Shown here piece after piece: positions 18,151 through 26,813 of a stretch of DNA of 64,000 nt (within the stretch, counting starts at the first letter, position 1; every line of letters starts with the position of its first letter). This DNA is from Sphingomonas rubra (GTDB lineage Bacteria; Pseudomonadota; Alphaproteobacteria; Sphingomonadales; Sphingomonadaceae). Made by a program: the position numbers and the translations under genes. The stretch is taken from the NCBI RefSeq assembly GCF_900115745.1, contig NZ_FOXP01000008.1, positions 122,477 to 186,476 on the forward strand, given 5' to 3'. Below the pieces are notes generated by a model. That model saw only the letters and a list, made by a program, of their open reading frames with translations, did no database searches and was not told where the DNA came from.

Positions 18151-20733
18151 ATGGACATCCAGCACGCCGTCGCCCAGCCCACGGTCATCCATCGTGCCGA
18201 TTACCGGCCGCCCGCCTGGTCGGTGCCCGACGTCGCCCTGGCGTTCGATCTCGATGCCGCCGCCACCCGCGTGCGCGCGGCCCTGTCGGTGGTGCGCAAC
18301 GGTGCCGGCGACCTCCGCCTCGATCACGAGGGGCCGCCGCCGCTCTCGGTCGCCGTCGACGGCGTTGCGGCGGACTGGCGGATGGAAGACGGTCAGCTGG
18401 TGATCGCGCTGCCCGGCGACGCGCATCTGGTCGAAACGGAGGTGGAGATCGCGCCCGACCGCAACACCCAGCTGATGGGCCTCTACGCGAGCAAGGGCAT
18501 TCTCTGCACCCAGTGCGAGGCGGAGGGGTTCCGCCGCATCACGCCCTTTCCCGACCGTCCCGACGTGCTCAGCCGTTACCGCGTGCGGATGACGGCCGAC
18601 AAGGCGCGCTACCCGGTGCTGCTCGCCAACGGCGACCCGGTCGGCGCGGGCGAACTGGACGACGGACGCCACTGGGCCGAGTGGCACGATCCGTTCCCCA
18701 AGCCCTGCTATCTCTTTGCACTCGTCGCGGGCGACCTGCGCGTCAATGCCGACACCTTCACGACCGGCTCGGGGCGCGAGGTGACGCTCGGCATCTGGGT
18801 GCGCGCCGCCGACCTGCCGCGCACCGCCCACGCGCTCGACGCGCTGAAGCTGGCGATGGCCTGGGACGAGCGCGTCTATGGCCGCGAGTACGATCTGGAC
18901 GTGTTCAACATCGTCGCGGTCGACGACTTCAATTTCGGCGCCATGGAGAACAAGGGGCTGAACATCTTCAACAGCCGCTACGTCCTCGCCGATCCCGACA
19001 CCGCGACCGACGTCGATTACGACGGCGTCGCGGCCGTCGTCGCACACGAATATTTCCACAACTGGTCGGGCAACCGCGTCACCTGCCGCGACTGGTTCCA
19101 ACTCTCCCTGAAGGAGGGCTTCACCGTCTACCGCGACCAGGGCTTCTCCGCCGACCAGGGCTCGGCCGCGGTGAAGCGGATCGAGGACGTCCGCACGCTG
19201 CGCGCCGCGCAGTTCTCGGAGGATGCCGGGCCCCTCGCGCATCCCGTCCGGCCGGATGCGTATCAGGAGATCAGCAACTTCTACACCGCCACCATCTACA
19301 ACAAGGGCGCCGAACTGGTCCGGATGATGGCCACCATCGTCGGGCCGGTCGCTTTTCGCGCCGCCACCGACCTGTACTTCGACCGGTTCGACGGCACGGC
19401 CGCGACGTGCGAGGATTTCGTCGCCTGCATGGAAGAAGCGTCGGGTTGCGATCTGGCCCGTTTCCGCCGCTGGTACGGCCAAGCGGGCACGCCGCGCGTC
19501 TCCGCCTCGATCGATCACGAAGCTGGCAGCGGCCGTGCCACCTTGCGGCTGGCGCAGCACGTACCCGCCACGCCCGGCCAGCCCGACAAGCAGCCCATGG
19601 TGCTGCCGCTGCGGCTGAGGCTGTTCGGCGCCGCCACGGGGCGCCCGCTCACCGACGAGCGGCTGGTGATCCTGGACGACGCCACCGACACGCTGGTGTT
19701 CGACGGCGTCGGTGAGCGGCCGGTGCTGTCGATCAACCGCGGCTTCTCCGCCCCGGTGATCGTGGAAAGCGACCGCGACGCGGCGGACCTCGCCTTCCTG
19801 TCGGCGCACGACGACGATCCGTTCGCCCGCTACGAGGCGATGCAGCAGCTGATGCTCGACACCCTCGTCGCCGCGGTCGTGGAGGGTCGGGCGGAGCACG
19901 ATGCGGTGCTGGCAGCGGTGGCCACCACCCTCGATGCCGCCGGGCTCGACCGGACCTTCGTCGCCGAGGCGGTGCTGTTGCCCTCGGACGCGTTCGTCGG
20001 CGATCAGCTCGCTCGGGTCGACCCGGACGCGGTGTTCGCCGCGCGCGAGGCGCTGCACCGCGATCTCGGCGTCCGTCTCGCCGCCCGCTGGCGTGCCGCC
20101 TATGCCGAGCGGCCGGCGGTGCCGTACGCCTATACGCCGGCGGAGAAGGGAAAGCGCCGCCTGCGCAATGCCGCGCTCGCCTATTTGGCCGCCAGCGGCG
20201 CGCCCGACGCGGCCTCGCTCGCCTTCGGCCAGTTCGAGGCGGCCGACAACATGACGGACCGGCTCGCCGCGTTGCAGACGCTGATCTCGCTCGACGCCGA
20301 CGAGGGCGAGGCGGCGCTGGACATCTTCTACAACCGATACGCCGGCGATCCGCTGGTGATCGACAAATGGTTCCAGGCGCAGGCGCTGTCGCCGCGCGCC
20401 GACACGACCGACCGGGTCACCGAACTCGCCCGCCATCCCGACTTCGCGCCCGCCAACCCCAATCGCGCACGATCGCTGCTGGGCGCGTTCGGCGTCAACC
20501 AGCGCGCCTTTCACCGGGCCGACGGCGCCGGTTACCGGTTCCTGGCCGATCAGCTGATCGGCCTGGACAAGCTCAATCCCCAGACCGCCGCCAGGCTGCT
20601 GCCGCCGTTCGGCCGCTGGCGGCGCTTCGACGAGACGCGCGGCGCGATGATGCGCGCGGAGCTGGAGCGGATCATCGCCGTACCGGGCGTGTCCAAGGAC
20701 CTGTTCGAACAGGCGTCGAAGAGCCTGAACTGA
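18151..20733 (+). CDS. pepN: Aminopeptidase N
   Basis: A cytoplasmic M1 zinc aminopeptidase of 860 residues, close to the 870 of E. coli PepN. It has the exopeptidase motif GAMEN (near 263-267), the zinc site HEYFHNW (299-305) with the third zinc ligand in SLKEGF about 20 residues later, and the alanine-rich C-terminal repeats of PepN. It removes N-terminal residues in the late steps of protein turnover. The gene is divergent from the M28 peptidase over about 90 bp, so two peptidase genes may share a regulatory region. Start at ATG 18151. Confidence 0.96.
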   Translation: MDIQHAVAQPTVIHRADYRPPAWSVPDVALAFDLDAAATRVRAALSVVRNGAGDLRLDHEGPPPLSVAVDGVAADWRMEDGQLVIALPGDAHLVETEVEIAPDRNTQLMGLYASKGILCTQCEAEGFRRITPFPDRPDVLSRYRVRMTADKARYPVLLANGDPVGAGELDDGRHWAEWHDPFPKPCYLFALVAGDLRVNADTFTTGSGREVTLGIWVRAADLPRTAHALDALKLAMAWDERVYGREYDLDVFNIVAVDDFNFGAMENKGLNIFNSRYVLADPDTATDVDYDGVAAVVAHEYFHNWSGNRVTCRDWFQLSLKEGFTVYRDQGFSADQGSAAVKRIEDVRTLRAAQFSEDAGPLAHPVRPDAYQEISNFYTATIYNKGAELVRMMATIVGPVAFRAATDLYFDRFDGTAATCEDFVACMEEASGCDLARFRRWYGQAGTPRVSASIDHEAGSGRATLRLAQHVPATPGQPDKQPMVLPLRLRLFGAATGRPLTDERLVILDDATDTLVFDGVGERPVLSINRGFSAPVIVESDRDAADLAFLSAHDDDPFARYEAMQQLMLDTLVAAVVEGRAEHDAVLAAVATTLDAAGLDRTFVAEAVLLPSDAFVGDQLARVDPDAVFAAREALHRDLGVRLAARWRAAYAERPAVPYAYTPAEKGKRRLRNAALAYLAASGAPDAASLAFGQFEAADNMTDRLAALQTLISLDADEGEAALDIFYNRYAGDPLVIDKWFQAQALSPRADTTDRVTELARHPDFAPANPNRARSLLGAFGVNQRAFHRADGAGYRFLADQLIGLDKLNPQTAARLLPPFGRWRRFDETRGAMMRAELERIIAVPGVSKDLFEQASKSLN

Positions 20734-20738
20734 TCCGG

Positions 20739-21152
20739 TCAGCCGCTCGCCATCTCCGACGACCGCGCGGCCGGGGCGAGCCGGCGGATATCGAGAACGT
20801 CGACGCCCGCGAGTTCGACGTCGCCCAGGCGGCGATCGCCCGTCTCCACCACGATGCCGTCGGCGGTGGAGCGGATCGCGCGCCATGAGACCTCGCGCGA
20901 CACCAGGCGCCGGCCGCGGCGCGCCAGTGCCGCGACCCGGCCGTTCGCGGCCACCGCCAGCGCGCCGCCGCCGTCCGCGCCGACCACCGCGCCCGCGACG
21001 ACGAAGCCGGGATGCGCGTCCTCGGCGGCAGTGGCGGCCTCCTCGGGGCTGGCGATCCGCGCGCTTCGACCGCGACGCGCGACCAGCCAGCCGCCGCCCA
21101 CCGTCGCGAGCAGCCCGGCGCCTGCCAGCGCCGCGATCAGCGTCGGCGTCAT
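20739..21152 (-). CDS. Hypothetical membrane-anchored protein
   Basis: A 137-residue protein of unknown function. It has one N-terminal membrane helix (LIAALAGAGLLATVGGGWLV) followed by a small soluble domain with a beta-rich pattern (GFVVAGAVVGADGGGALAVA, RRLVSREVSWRAI). It starts one base after the stop of the BLH-type phosphatase (TGACATG), so the two are in one operon. The protein looks real (regular codon use, no competing frame) but I recognise no family. Confidence 0.65.
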   Translation of the reverse strand: MTPTLIAALAGAGLLATVGGGWLVARRGRSARIASPEEAATAAEDAHPGFVVAGAVVGADGGGALAVAANGRVAALARRGRRLVSREVSWRAIRSTADGIVVETGDRRLGDVELAGVDVLDIRRLAPAARSSEMASG

Positions 21153-21153
21153 G

Positions 21154-21591
21154 TCACCGCCGCGTCGCCATCGCGTCCAGTGTCGGACGGAGCGCGGAAA
21201 GATCATAGCCCGCCGCCCCGGCCTGCGCGGCGATCACGGCCGGATCGCGACCGACCCGGGCAGCGGCGAGAGCCCAGAGATTGCAGCTGCGCGTGCCCGA
21301 TCGGCAGTAAGCGAGCACCGGCCCGTCCGCCCCGGCGAGCGCCGCCGTCATGGCGTCGAGTTCCGCCTGTCCGATCCCGGCGCGACCGACCGGCACGGCG
21401 TGGTAGGATAGGCCCGCCGCCTCCGCCGCGGCGCGGATGTCGTCGCCCGCGGGCTGACCCGGCTCCTCGCCGTCGGGCCGGTTGTTGACGATCGCGACGT
21501 AACCCGCCGCGGCGATCGCGGGCAGGTCGCCCGCGGCGATCTGCGGAGCGACCGCGACGCGGTCGTTGAGCGAGCGAATGTCTGACGTCAT
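21154..21591 (-). CDS. Beta-lactamase-hydrolase-like (BLH/DUF442) phosphatase-fold protein
   Basis: A 145-residue protein of the TIGR01244/DUF442 type, with a dual-specificity-phosphatase-like fold. The P-loop is CRSGTRS (Cys96, Arg101-102), preceded by IVNNRPDGEEPGQP and the acidic loop region, as in the N-terminal domain of BLH proteins that go with persulfide dioxygenases in sulfide handling. No persulfide dioxygenase gene is adjacent here. Phosphatase or sulfurtransferase activity is inferred from the family. Confidence 0.87.
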   Translation of the reverse strand: MTSDIRSLNDRVAVAPQIAAGDLPAIAAAGYVAIVNNRPDGEEPGQPAGDDIRAAAEAAGLSYHAVPVGRAGIGQAELDAMTAALAGADGPVLAYCRSGTRSCNLWALAAARVGRDPAVIAAQAGAAGYDLSALRPTLDAMATRR

Positions 21592-21628
21592 GGCTGCGCT
21601 GTAGGCCCGCAGGCGTCGAGCGGCAACG

Positions 21629-22633
21629 TCAGAACCCGCCGAGGAACGTCGCGACGTTGGCGCCGAGCGCGTCCACCGCGTAACCCCCCTCCATCACGAT
21701 CACGGTCGGCCAGCCGGCGACGGCGATGTCGCGCGCGAGGATCGCGTAGTCCGCCGTGGTGAGCGCGAAGCCGGAGATCGGGTCGCCTTCCCACGTGTCC
21801 GCGCCGAAGCTGACGACGAGCAGGTCGGGGCTCCACGCGCCGATCGCCGCCAGCGCCTGCCCCTGTGCGCGGCGGAAGGCGTCGAGCCGGGTGCCGCGCG
21901 GCAGCGGCAGGTTGAGCGTGGCGCCCTCCCCCGCATCCTCGCCGCGCTCGTCGGCGTGACCCCAGAAGAAGGGGTAATCGGTCGCGGGGTCGGCGTGGAC
22001 GCTGGCGTAGAACACGTCGTCGCGTGTCCAGAAGATGTCCTGCGTGCCGTTGCCGTGATGATAATCGATGTCGAGGATCGCGACCCGCACGCGGCCGGCG
22101 TCGCGCGCGGCCTGCGCGGCGATCGCGGCGACATTGAGGTGGCAGTAGCCGCCGCAATAATCGGCGCCGGCATGGTGGCCGGGCGGACGGCACAGCGCGA
22201 AGGCAGCGCGCTCGCCGGCGAGGACGGCGCGGGTGGCGGCCAAGGCGGTCTGCGCGCTGGCATAGGCGCTGGTCCAGGTGCCGGGCGTGATCGGCGTGGT
22301 CGCGTCCATCGCGTGTACGCCGAGCAGCGCGTCGATGCGCGAGAGGTGGAGCGGCCGACGGCGGACGATCGGGAAGGCGTAGGGGATCGCCTCTCCCGGT
22401 CGCCCCGCCACGCGCCACATCGCCGGCGCGTCGCGCAGGAAGGCGAGATAGGCGGCGTCGTGGACGGCGCGGATGGGGACGTCGCCCTCGTCCCCCGGCG
22501 CCTCCGCGCCGCCGATCGCGGCCAGGATCGCCTCGGCGCGGGCGGGCACCTCGGCGTAAGGAGTGAAGCCGCCGTTATGCAGCTCCAGCGCGGGCGCGTG
22601 GGTCAGTTGGGCGGGGGCGAAGAAGCGGCGCAT
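21629..22633 (-). CDS. Histone-deacetylase-family amidohydrolase (acetylpolyamine deacetylase type)
   Basis: A zinc amidohydrolase of 334 residues. The active-site tract is intact: RPPGHHAG (tandem His), DIDYHHGNGTQDIF (charge-relay and zinc Asp/His), FGADTWEGDP (zinc Asp) and GGYAVDALG, where the family has its transition-state Tyr. Bacterial members remove acetyl groups from polyamines or other acetylated amines. Its first 31 bp overlap the end of nhaA, so it is probably translated by coupling with that gene. Confidence 0.93.
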   Translation of the reverse strand: MRRFFAPAQLTHAPALELHNGGFTPYAEVPARAEAILAAIGGAEAPGDEGDVPIRAVHDAAYLAFLRDAPAMWRVAGRPGEAIPYAFPIVRRRPLHLSRIDALLGVHAMDATTPITPGTWTSAYASAQTALAATRAVLAGERAAFALCRPPGHHAGADYCGGYCHLNVAAIAAQAARDAGRVRVAILDIDYHHGNGTQDIFWTRDDVFYASVHADPATDYPFFWGHADERGEDAGEGATLNLPLPRGTRLDAFRRAQGQALAAIGAWSPDLLVVSFGADTWEGDPISGFALTTADYAILARDIAVAGWPTVIVMEGGYAVDALGANVATFLGGF

Positions 22634-23763
22634 GGCGGTTCCCTGGACGGCGCGAAGCGGAGAAGGAGATAGCCCGACACCGCCGCCAGCAGCGAGCCGC
22701 CGAGCACGCCCAGCTTGACCTCGTCGGCGAGCACGGGGTCGCCGGGAAAGGCGAGCTGGCCGATGAACAGGCTCATGGTGAAACCGATGCCGGCGAGGAG
22801 CGCGATGCCGTAGACCTGCCGCCACGGCGCGCCGCCGGGGCGTTTGGCGAGGCCGAACCGCTCGGCCAGCAGGATCGCGCCAGCGATCCCCAGCTGCTTG
22901 CCGAGGAACAGGCCGAGTGCGATGCCGATCACCAGCGGGTGGGTCAGCGTCTCCAGCTCGATGCCGGCGAACGACACGCCCGCATTGGCAAAGGCGAACA
23001 GGGGCACCACGCCGAACGCCACCCACGGGCTCAGCGCATGTTCCAGCCGGTGGAGCGGCGACGTCGCGTCGTCGGGCGCGCCGGGCGAGGGCGCGATCGG
23101 CACCAGCAACGCGGCGATCACCCCGGCGACGGTGGCGTGAACGCCCGACCGCAGCATCAGCCACCACAGCAAGGCGAAGCCGACCAGGTAGGGCCACACC
23201 CGCATCTCGCCATGCCGGTTGAGCGCGGCCAGCAACGCCACCACCCCCACCGCGGCGGCGAGCGCGCCCCAGTCCAGTCCGGCGGTGTAGACCAGCGCGA
23301 TGATCGCCACCGCGCCCATGTCGTCGACGATCGCCACCGCGGTCAGGAAGATCTTGAGCGAGGGCGGCACGCGGGAGCCGAGCAGCGCGAGGATGCCGAC
23401 CGCGAAGGCGATGTCGGTCGCCGCCGGGATCGCCCAGCCGCGCGCCAGGCCCGGCGTGCCGCCGGCGATTGCGAGATAGAGGAGCGCGGGCACCGCCATC
23501 CCCGCGCCCGCGGCGAGGAAGGGCAGCACCCGGCGCGACGGACGCGAGAGGCCGCCATCGACCAGCTCGCGCTTGATCTCCAGCCCGACGAGCAGGAAGA
23601 ACACCGCCATCAGCCCGTCGTTGATCCACAGATGCACCGTCATCGGGCCGAGTGCGGAGCTGAGCACCGGGCCGGTCGCGTGGTGGAGTATAGCTTCGTA
23701 CAGCTCCCGCGTGGCCGCCAGGTTCGCCGCGAGCATCGCCAGCGCGGCGGCGGCGATCAGCAC
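22603..23763 (-). CDS. nhaA: Na+/H+ antiporter NhaA
   Basis: A pH-regulated sodium-proton antiporter of the inner membrane. The paired aspartates of the ion site are in AVAIVDDMGAVAII; the crossed-helix region is in DIAFAVGILALLG and GIGFTMSLFIGQLAF. The first standard start codon is GTG 23763, but the reading frame upstream also encodes the conserved family lead (RSFLTSEASGGI), with no ATG, GTG or TTG before it. Either the protein starts at GTG and lacks that lead, or it starts at an unusual codon near the lysK stop (23828). The 386-residue length from GTG is near normal. It lies downstream of lysK and upstream of the deacetylase in one direction. Confidence 0.9.
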   Translation of the reverse strand: MLIAAAALAMLAANLAATRELYEAILHHATGPVLSSALGPMTVHLWINDGLMAVFFLLVGLEIKRELVDGGLSRPSRRVLPFLAAGAGMAVPALLYLAIAGGTPGLARGWAIPAATDIAFAVGILALLGSRVPPSLKIFLTAVAIVDDMGAVAIIALVYTAGLDWGALAAAVGVVALLAALNRHGEMRVWPYLVGFALLWWLMLRSGVHATVAGVIAALLVPIAPSPGAPDDATSPLHRLEHALSPWVAFGVVPLFAFANAGVSFAGIELETLTHPLVIGIALGLFLGKQLGIAGAILLAERFGLAKRPGGAPWRQVYGIALLAGIGFTMSLFIGQLAFPGDPVLADEVKLGVLGGSLLAAVSGYLLLRFAPSREPPCAASSPPPN

Positions 23764-23827
23764 GATCCCGCCCGACGCCTCGCTGGTCAGGAACGAGCGA
23801 AGCGCGGAGAGCGGTCGGCGGAGTGCC

Positions 23828-25411
23828 TCAGCCGGCGGGATAGGACAGCGCCTCGGCGATCAGGCGGCGCGATCCCTCGACGCCGTAGAGGGCGAAGAAG
23901 CTGCCCATGCGCGGCCCCTGGGCAGCGCCGAGCAGCGTTTCGTAGAGGACGCCAAACCAGTCGCGTAGATGCTCCTTGCCGTAGAAGCGCTTGCCGACCT
24001 CGTAGACGCGGTCCTGCAGCGCCTTGGCGGCGTCGTCCTCCTCGACCGGCTTGGCGAGTTCGGCGTCCAGCGCGCACAGCGCCTCCGCCTCCGCCAGGGT
24101 CGGCGCGCGGCGCTGGAGCGTCGGGGCGACGAAATCGCGAGCGTAGGCGACGGCGTAGCCGACAAGGCGGTCGAGCGCGGGATTCGCCTCGGGCGACAGC
24201 GCCGGGTCGTAGCGCTCGAGGAAACGCCACATCGTGTCGCGGTCGCCGACGCCGGGCAGGCTGGCGAGGTTGAGGAGCAGGCCGAAGCCGACCGGCAGCG
24301 TCTCCGCCGGCACGTCGCCGTCGTGGATGTGGTGGACGGGATTGCCGAGCCGCTGCTTGACGTCCTGGCCGGCATAGTTGGTGCGGAACTGCCAATACTC
24401 GTCCACCGCGCGCGGGATCACGCCCATGTGGAGCTGCTTGGCCTTCTTCGGCTCACGATAGGCGAAGAAGGCGAGGCTCTCGTCGGGACCGTAGGTGAGC
24501 CACTGGTCCATCGACAGGCCGTTGCCTTTGGACTTGGAGATCTTCTCGCCGTGCTCGTCGAGGAACATCTCGTAGTTGAAGCCCTCGGGCGGGCGGGCGC
24601 CGAGGACGCGGGCGATCTTGCCCGACTGGATTACCGAGTCGATCAGGTCCTTGCCCGCCATCTCGTAATCAACGCCGAGCGCCACCCAGCGCATCGCCCA
24701 GTCGACCTTCCACTGGAGCTTCGACATGCCGCCAAGCGCCGACTGGACGATCCGCTCGCCGTCGTCATCCACGAAGGCGATCGTGCCGGCGGCGGCGTCG
24801 ACGACCTCGACGGGCACCTGGAGGACGATGCCGGACTTGGGGCTGATCGGCAGCACGGGGGAATAGGTGGCGCGGCGCTCGGCTCGCAGCGTCGGCAGCA
24901 TGACGCCCTGGATGGCGTCGAAATGCTTGAGCACCAGCCGCAGCGCGTCGTCGAAACGGCCGGCGGTGTAATAGTCGGTCGACGAGGCGAACTCATAGTC
25001 GAAGCCGTAGCGGTCGAGGAAGTCGCGCAGCCGCGCGTTGTTGTGCGCGGCGAAGCTGTCGTGGGTGCCGAAGGGATCGGGGATGCGCGTCAGCGGCTTG
25101 CCGAGATGTTCGCGCAGCATGTCGCCGTTGGGCACGTTGTCGGGCACCTTGCGCAGACCGTCCATGTCGTCCGAGAAGGCGAGCAGGCGGGTCGGCTGGT
25201 CGCTGAGCGCGTGAAAGGCGTTGCGGACCATGGTGGTGCGCAGCACCTCGTTGAAGGTGCCGATGTGCGGAAGCCCCGAGGGGCCGTAGCCGGTCTCGAA
25301 CAGAATGGGCGCACCTTTCCCTTGCGGGTAGCGGGCGAGGAGCTTCCGCGCCTCCTCATACGGCCAGGCCTTGGAGGCGAGCGCCTCGGTGCGGAGGTCG
25401 GTATCGGTCAT
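23828..25411 (-). CDS. lysK: Lysine--tRNA ligase, class I
   Basis: The archaeal-type class I lysyl-tRNA synthetase, used instead of the class II enzyme in many alphaproteobacteria. The 527 residues include the HIGH-like motif PHIGTFNE (His49) and the KMSKS-like motif KISKSKGNG (about residue 289), with a helical anticodon-binding C-terminus. It charges tRNA-Lys in the cytoplasm. It is the first gene of a run with nhaA and the deacetylase. The conserved 62-nt element lies 90-151 bp upstream. Confidence 0.97.
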   Translation of the reverse strand: MTDTDLRTEALASKAWPYEEARKLLARYPQGKGAPILFETGYGPSGLPHIGTFNEVLRTTMVRNAFHALSDQPTRLLAFSDDMDGLRKVPDNVPNGDMLREHLGKPLTRIPDPFGTHDSFAAHNNARLRDFLDRYGFDYEFASSTDYYTAGRFDDALRLVLKHFDAIQGVMLPTLRAERRATYSPVLPISPKSGIVLQVPVEVVDAAAGTIAFVDDDGERIVQSALGGMSKLQWKVDWAMRWVALGVDYEMAGKDLIDSVIQSGKIARVLGARPPEGFNYEMFLDEHGEKISKSKGNGLSMDQWLTYGPDESLAFFAYREPKKAKQLHMGVIPRAVDEYWQFRTNYAGQDVKQRLGNPVHHIHDGDVPAETLPVGFGLLLNLASLPGVGDRDTMWRFLERYDPALSPEANPALDRLVGYAVAYARDFVAPTLQRRAPTLAEAEALCALDAELAKPVEEDDAAKALQDRVYEVGKRFYGKEHLRDWFGVLYETLLGAAQGPRMGSFFALYGVEGSRRLIAEALSYPAG

Positions 25412-25500
25412 CGGGGCCTGTTAGCGGAGGCGGCGTCCGCGCGGAAGTTCGGGCGAGCGCCCGTCGAGAAATTGCGCGCCGGTGCCTGTTGGCGCGCTCC

Positions 25501-25562
25501 GCTTGACTCGATTGACCCCTGAACGGAAATCTGCGGACGCGATCGTTTCCGAAAACGCGATG
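25501..25562 (-). promoter_or_regulatory. Conserved leader element, copy 2 (upstream of lysK)
   Basis: Minus-strand counterpart of the element at 13464-13523, with the same block order (GGAAACGATC, TTTCCGT, then the identical 19-nt GGGGTCAATCGAGTCAAGC). It is the main recognisable content of the 315-bp gap between lysK and the divergent lipoprotein gene. Both copies point toward the gene they precede. Confidence 0.55.
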
Positions 25563-25726
25563 ATGAGCAAGAGCGGCCGGAGAACCGCCGCCAACTTATG
25601 GCCGATCTGCCGCTCGTAGGGCAACGGCCACGACGGAGGCGGGATCGATGGGCATCCGGAACGATTCGGATAGCGGACGATTATTCTCCGTCGGCATTTC
25701 GAGCCGTCACGAAAGGGATGATCCGC

Positions 25727-25996
25727 ATGAAGAAGATGTTCGCACTCGGCCTCGCCGCCGGTCTGGCCTCGCTGGCCGCCTGCAACAACACGCCGCAGGA
25801 GCAGGCCGCCGACAATATCGAGGCGAACAGCGAGGCCGTCGCCGACAATCTGGAAGAGATGGCCGACAACGCCAACACCGAAGCCCGCGAGGACGCGCTG
25901 GAGAACCGCGCCGACACGGTGCGCGACATGGGCGAGAACAAGGCCGAGGACATGCGGACCAACGACGCGGACACGAACCTGTCGAACGGGATGTGA
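25727..25996 (+). CDS. Small acidic lipoprotein, unknown function
   Basis: An 89-residue predicted lipoprotein: signal KKMFALGLAAGLASLAAC with the lipobox ending at Cys18-19, then a highly charged, Asn/Asp/Glu/Ala-rich helical body with heptad-like spacing (NIEANSEAVADNLEEMADNA). It resembles the small stress-related, entericidin-like envelope lipoproteins common in this group, but I cannot name it. ATG 25727 is favoured, with AAGGGA eight bases upstream; an in-frame ATG at 25718 is possible. A GGAAC box at about 25657 recalls the -35 of general-stress (EcfG) promoters, but no good -10 follows. A terminator lies 37 bp after the stop. Confidence 0.8.
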   Translation: MKKMFALGLAAGLASLAACNNTPQEQAADNIEANSEAVADNLEEMADNANTEAREDALENRADTVRDMGENKAEDMRTNDADTNLSNGM

Positions 25997-26032
25997 GATC
26001 GCGGGCCTGCGCCGAGGCGCGGCCTGGATCGG

Positions 26033-26064
26033 AAGGCGTCCGGGGAAACCCGGGCGCCTTTTTT
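26033..26064 (+). terminator. Rho-independent terminator after the lipoprotein gene
   Basis: A hairpin with a 10-bp stem (GGCGTCCGGG with CCCGGGCGCC, one G-T pair), a GAAA loop and a run of six T. It ends the lipoprotein transcript. Confidence 0.9.
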
Positions 26065-26095
26065 GCGCGGCCGACCGCATGCCGATGGCGGGCGC

Positions 26096-26299
26096 TCAGG
26101 CCACCAATGACGGACTGACGAAGACGTCCTCAATAGCGAGGTCGAACAGCTCGGCGATCCTGAAGGCGAGCGGCAACGAAGGATCGTAGCGGCCCGTCTC
26201 GATCGCGTTGACACTTTGTCGACTGACGTCGAGTTGATCGGCGAGATGCTGCTGGCTCCACATCCGCTCGGCCCGCAGCGCGCGCAGCCGGTTGTTCAT
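26096..26299 (-). CDS. XRE-family transcriptional regulator (YozG-like)
   Basis: A 67-residue protein that is almost entirely one helix-turn-helix domain: NRLRALRAERMWSQQHLADQ, then VSRQSVNAIETGRYDPSLPL. It is overlapped by four bases (ATGA) with the upstream membrane-protein gene. Small XRE proteins paired with a membrane protein often repress their own operon; three TTTAC(A/G)T repeats at the promoter are candidate sites. Confidence 0.9.
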   Translation of the reverse strand: MNNRLRALRAERMWSQQHLADQLDVSRQSVNAIETGRYDPSLPLAFRIAELFDLAIEDVFVSPSLVA

Positions 26300-26703
26300 G
26301 CCTCACGTCCCAGCGTGAACCGGTTGATGCAAGCTCCCAATCCCAACCCACCGAACCAGACGATGGCGAACCAATAGGCATCGACGTGGGGCGCCAGCCG
26401 GAAGCTTTCCAGAAAGCCCCATAACGTCGCCAGGCTAAGCGCCAGTCCCGATGCAACCAGCGTTTGACGGATCATTAGCATACGGACGAACTCGTCACGC
26501 TCCTCGACCAAGTAGCGACCGATGGCGACGAAGATGCCGATGATAAGCAGCGCGGGCACGATCGCGGCGATGTAGGCGACCAGCGATCGGCCGTCGGGAT
26601 GATTCTTGAAATAGCTTGTGGCTCCGAACAGTGCCCCGGCATAGCCGGCCGAACAACCCAGAACCGCCATGCTGTAGCGTCGCCGTGCACGTGAACTGGT
26701 CAT
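26296..26703 (-). CDS. Four-helix membrane protein partner of the XRE regulator
   Basis: A 135-residue inner-membrane protein with about four hydrophobic segments (AVLGCSAGYAGALFGA, YIAAIVPALLIIGIFVAI, TLVASGLALSLATLWGF, YWFAIVWFGGLGLGAC) and a charged loop VEERDEFVRMLMIRQ. That loop and the pairing with a small XRE gene recall the DUF2178-like or YdbT-like partners found elsewhere, but I do not assign a family. Its stop overlaps the regulator start, which argues for a functional pair. Confidence 0.8.
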   Translation of the reverse strand: MTSSRARRRYSMAVLGCSAGYAGALFGATSYFKNHPDGRSLVAYIAAIVPALLIIGIFVAIGRYLVEERDEFVRMLMIRQTLVASGLALSLATLWGFLESFRLAPHVDAYWFAIVWFGGLGLGACINRFTLGREA

Positions 26704-26731
26704 CCTTGATCTCCCTGACGATGTGAAGGAG

Positions 26732-26761
26732 ACTTTACATGGAAAGCTAGCTTTACGTCAA
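26732..26761 (-). promoter_or_regulatory. Promoter of the XRE/membrane-protein operon with repeated TTTACAT boxes
   Basis: On the minus strand TTGACG and TAAAGT are separated by 18 bp, 29 bp before the start codon. Three copies of CTTTAC(A/G)T (plus-strand 26733-26740, 26751-26758 and 26767-26774) overlap this promoter at 16-18 bp spacing and could be operator half-sites for the XRE protein. The rest of the 325-bp gap to the helicase gene holds the degraded palindrome at 26814. Confidence 0.5.
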
Positions 26762-26813
26762 GCGTCCTTTACATGCGTTGTCAATCAAGGGCGGATTGAC
26801 ATTCACGGTTTTG

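Noticed and set aside
18106..20886. 926-residue minus-strand frame opposite pepN
   Set aside because: Pure antisense to a well-supported gene; no domain and typical shadow composition.
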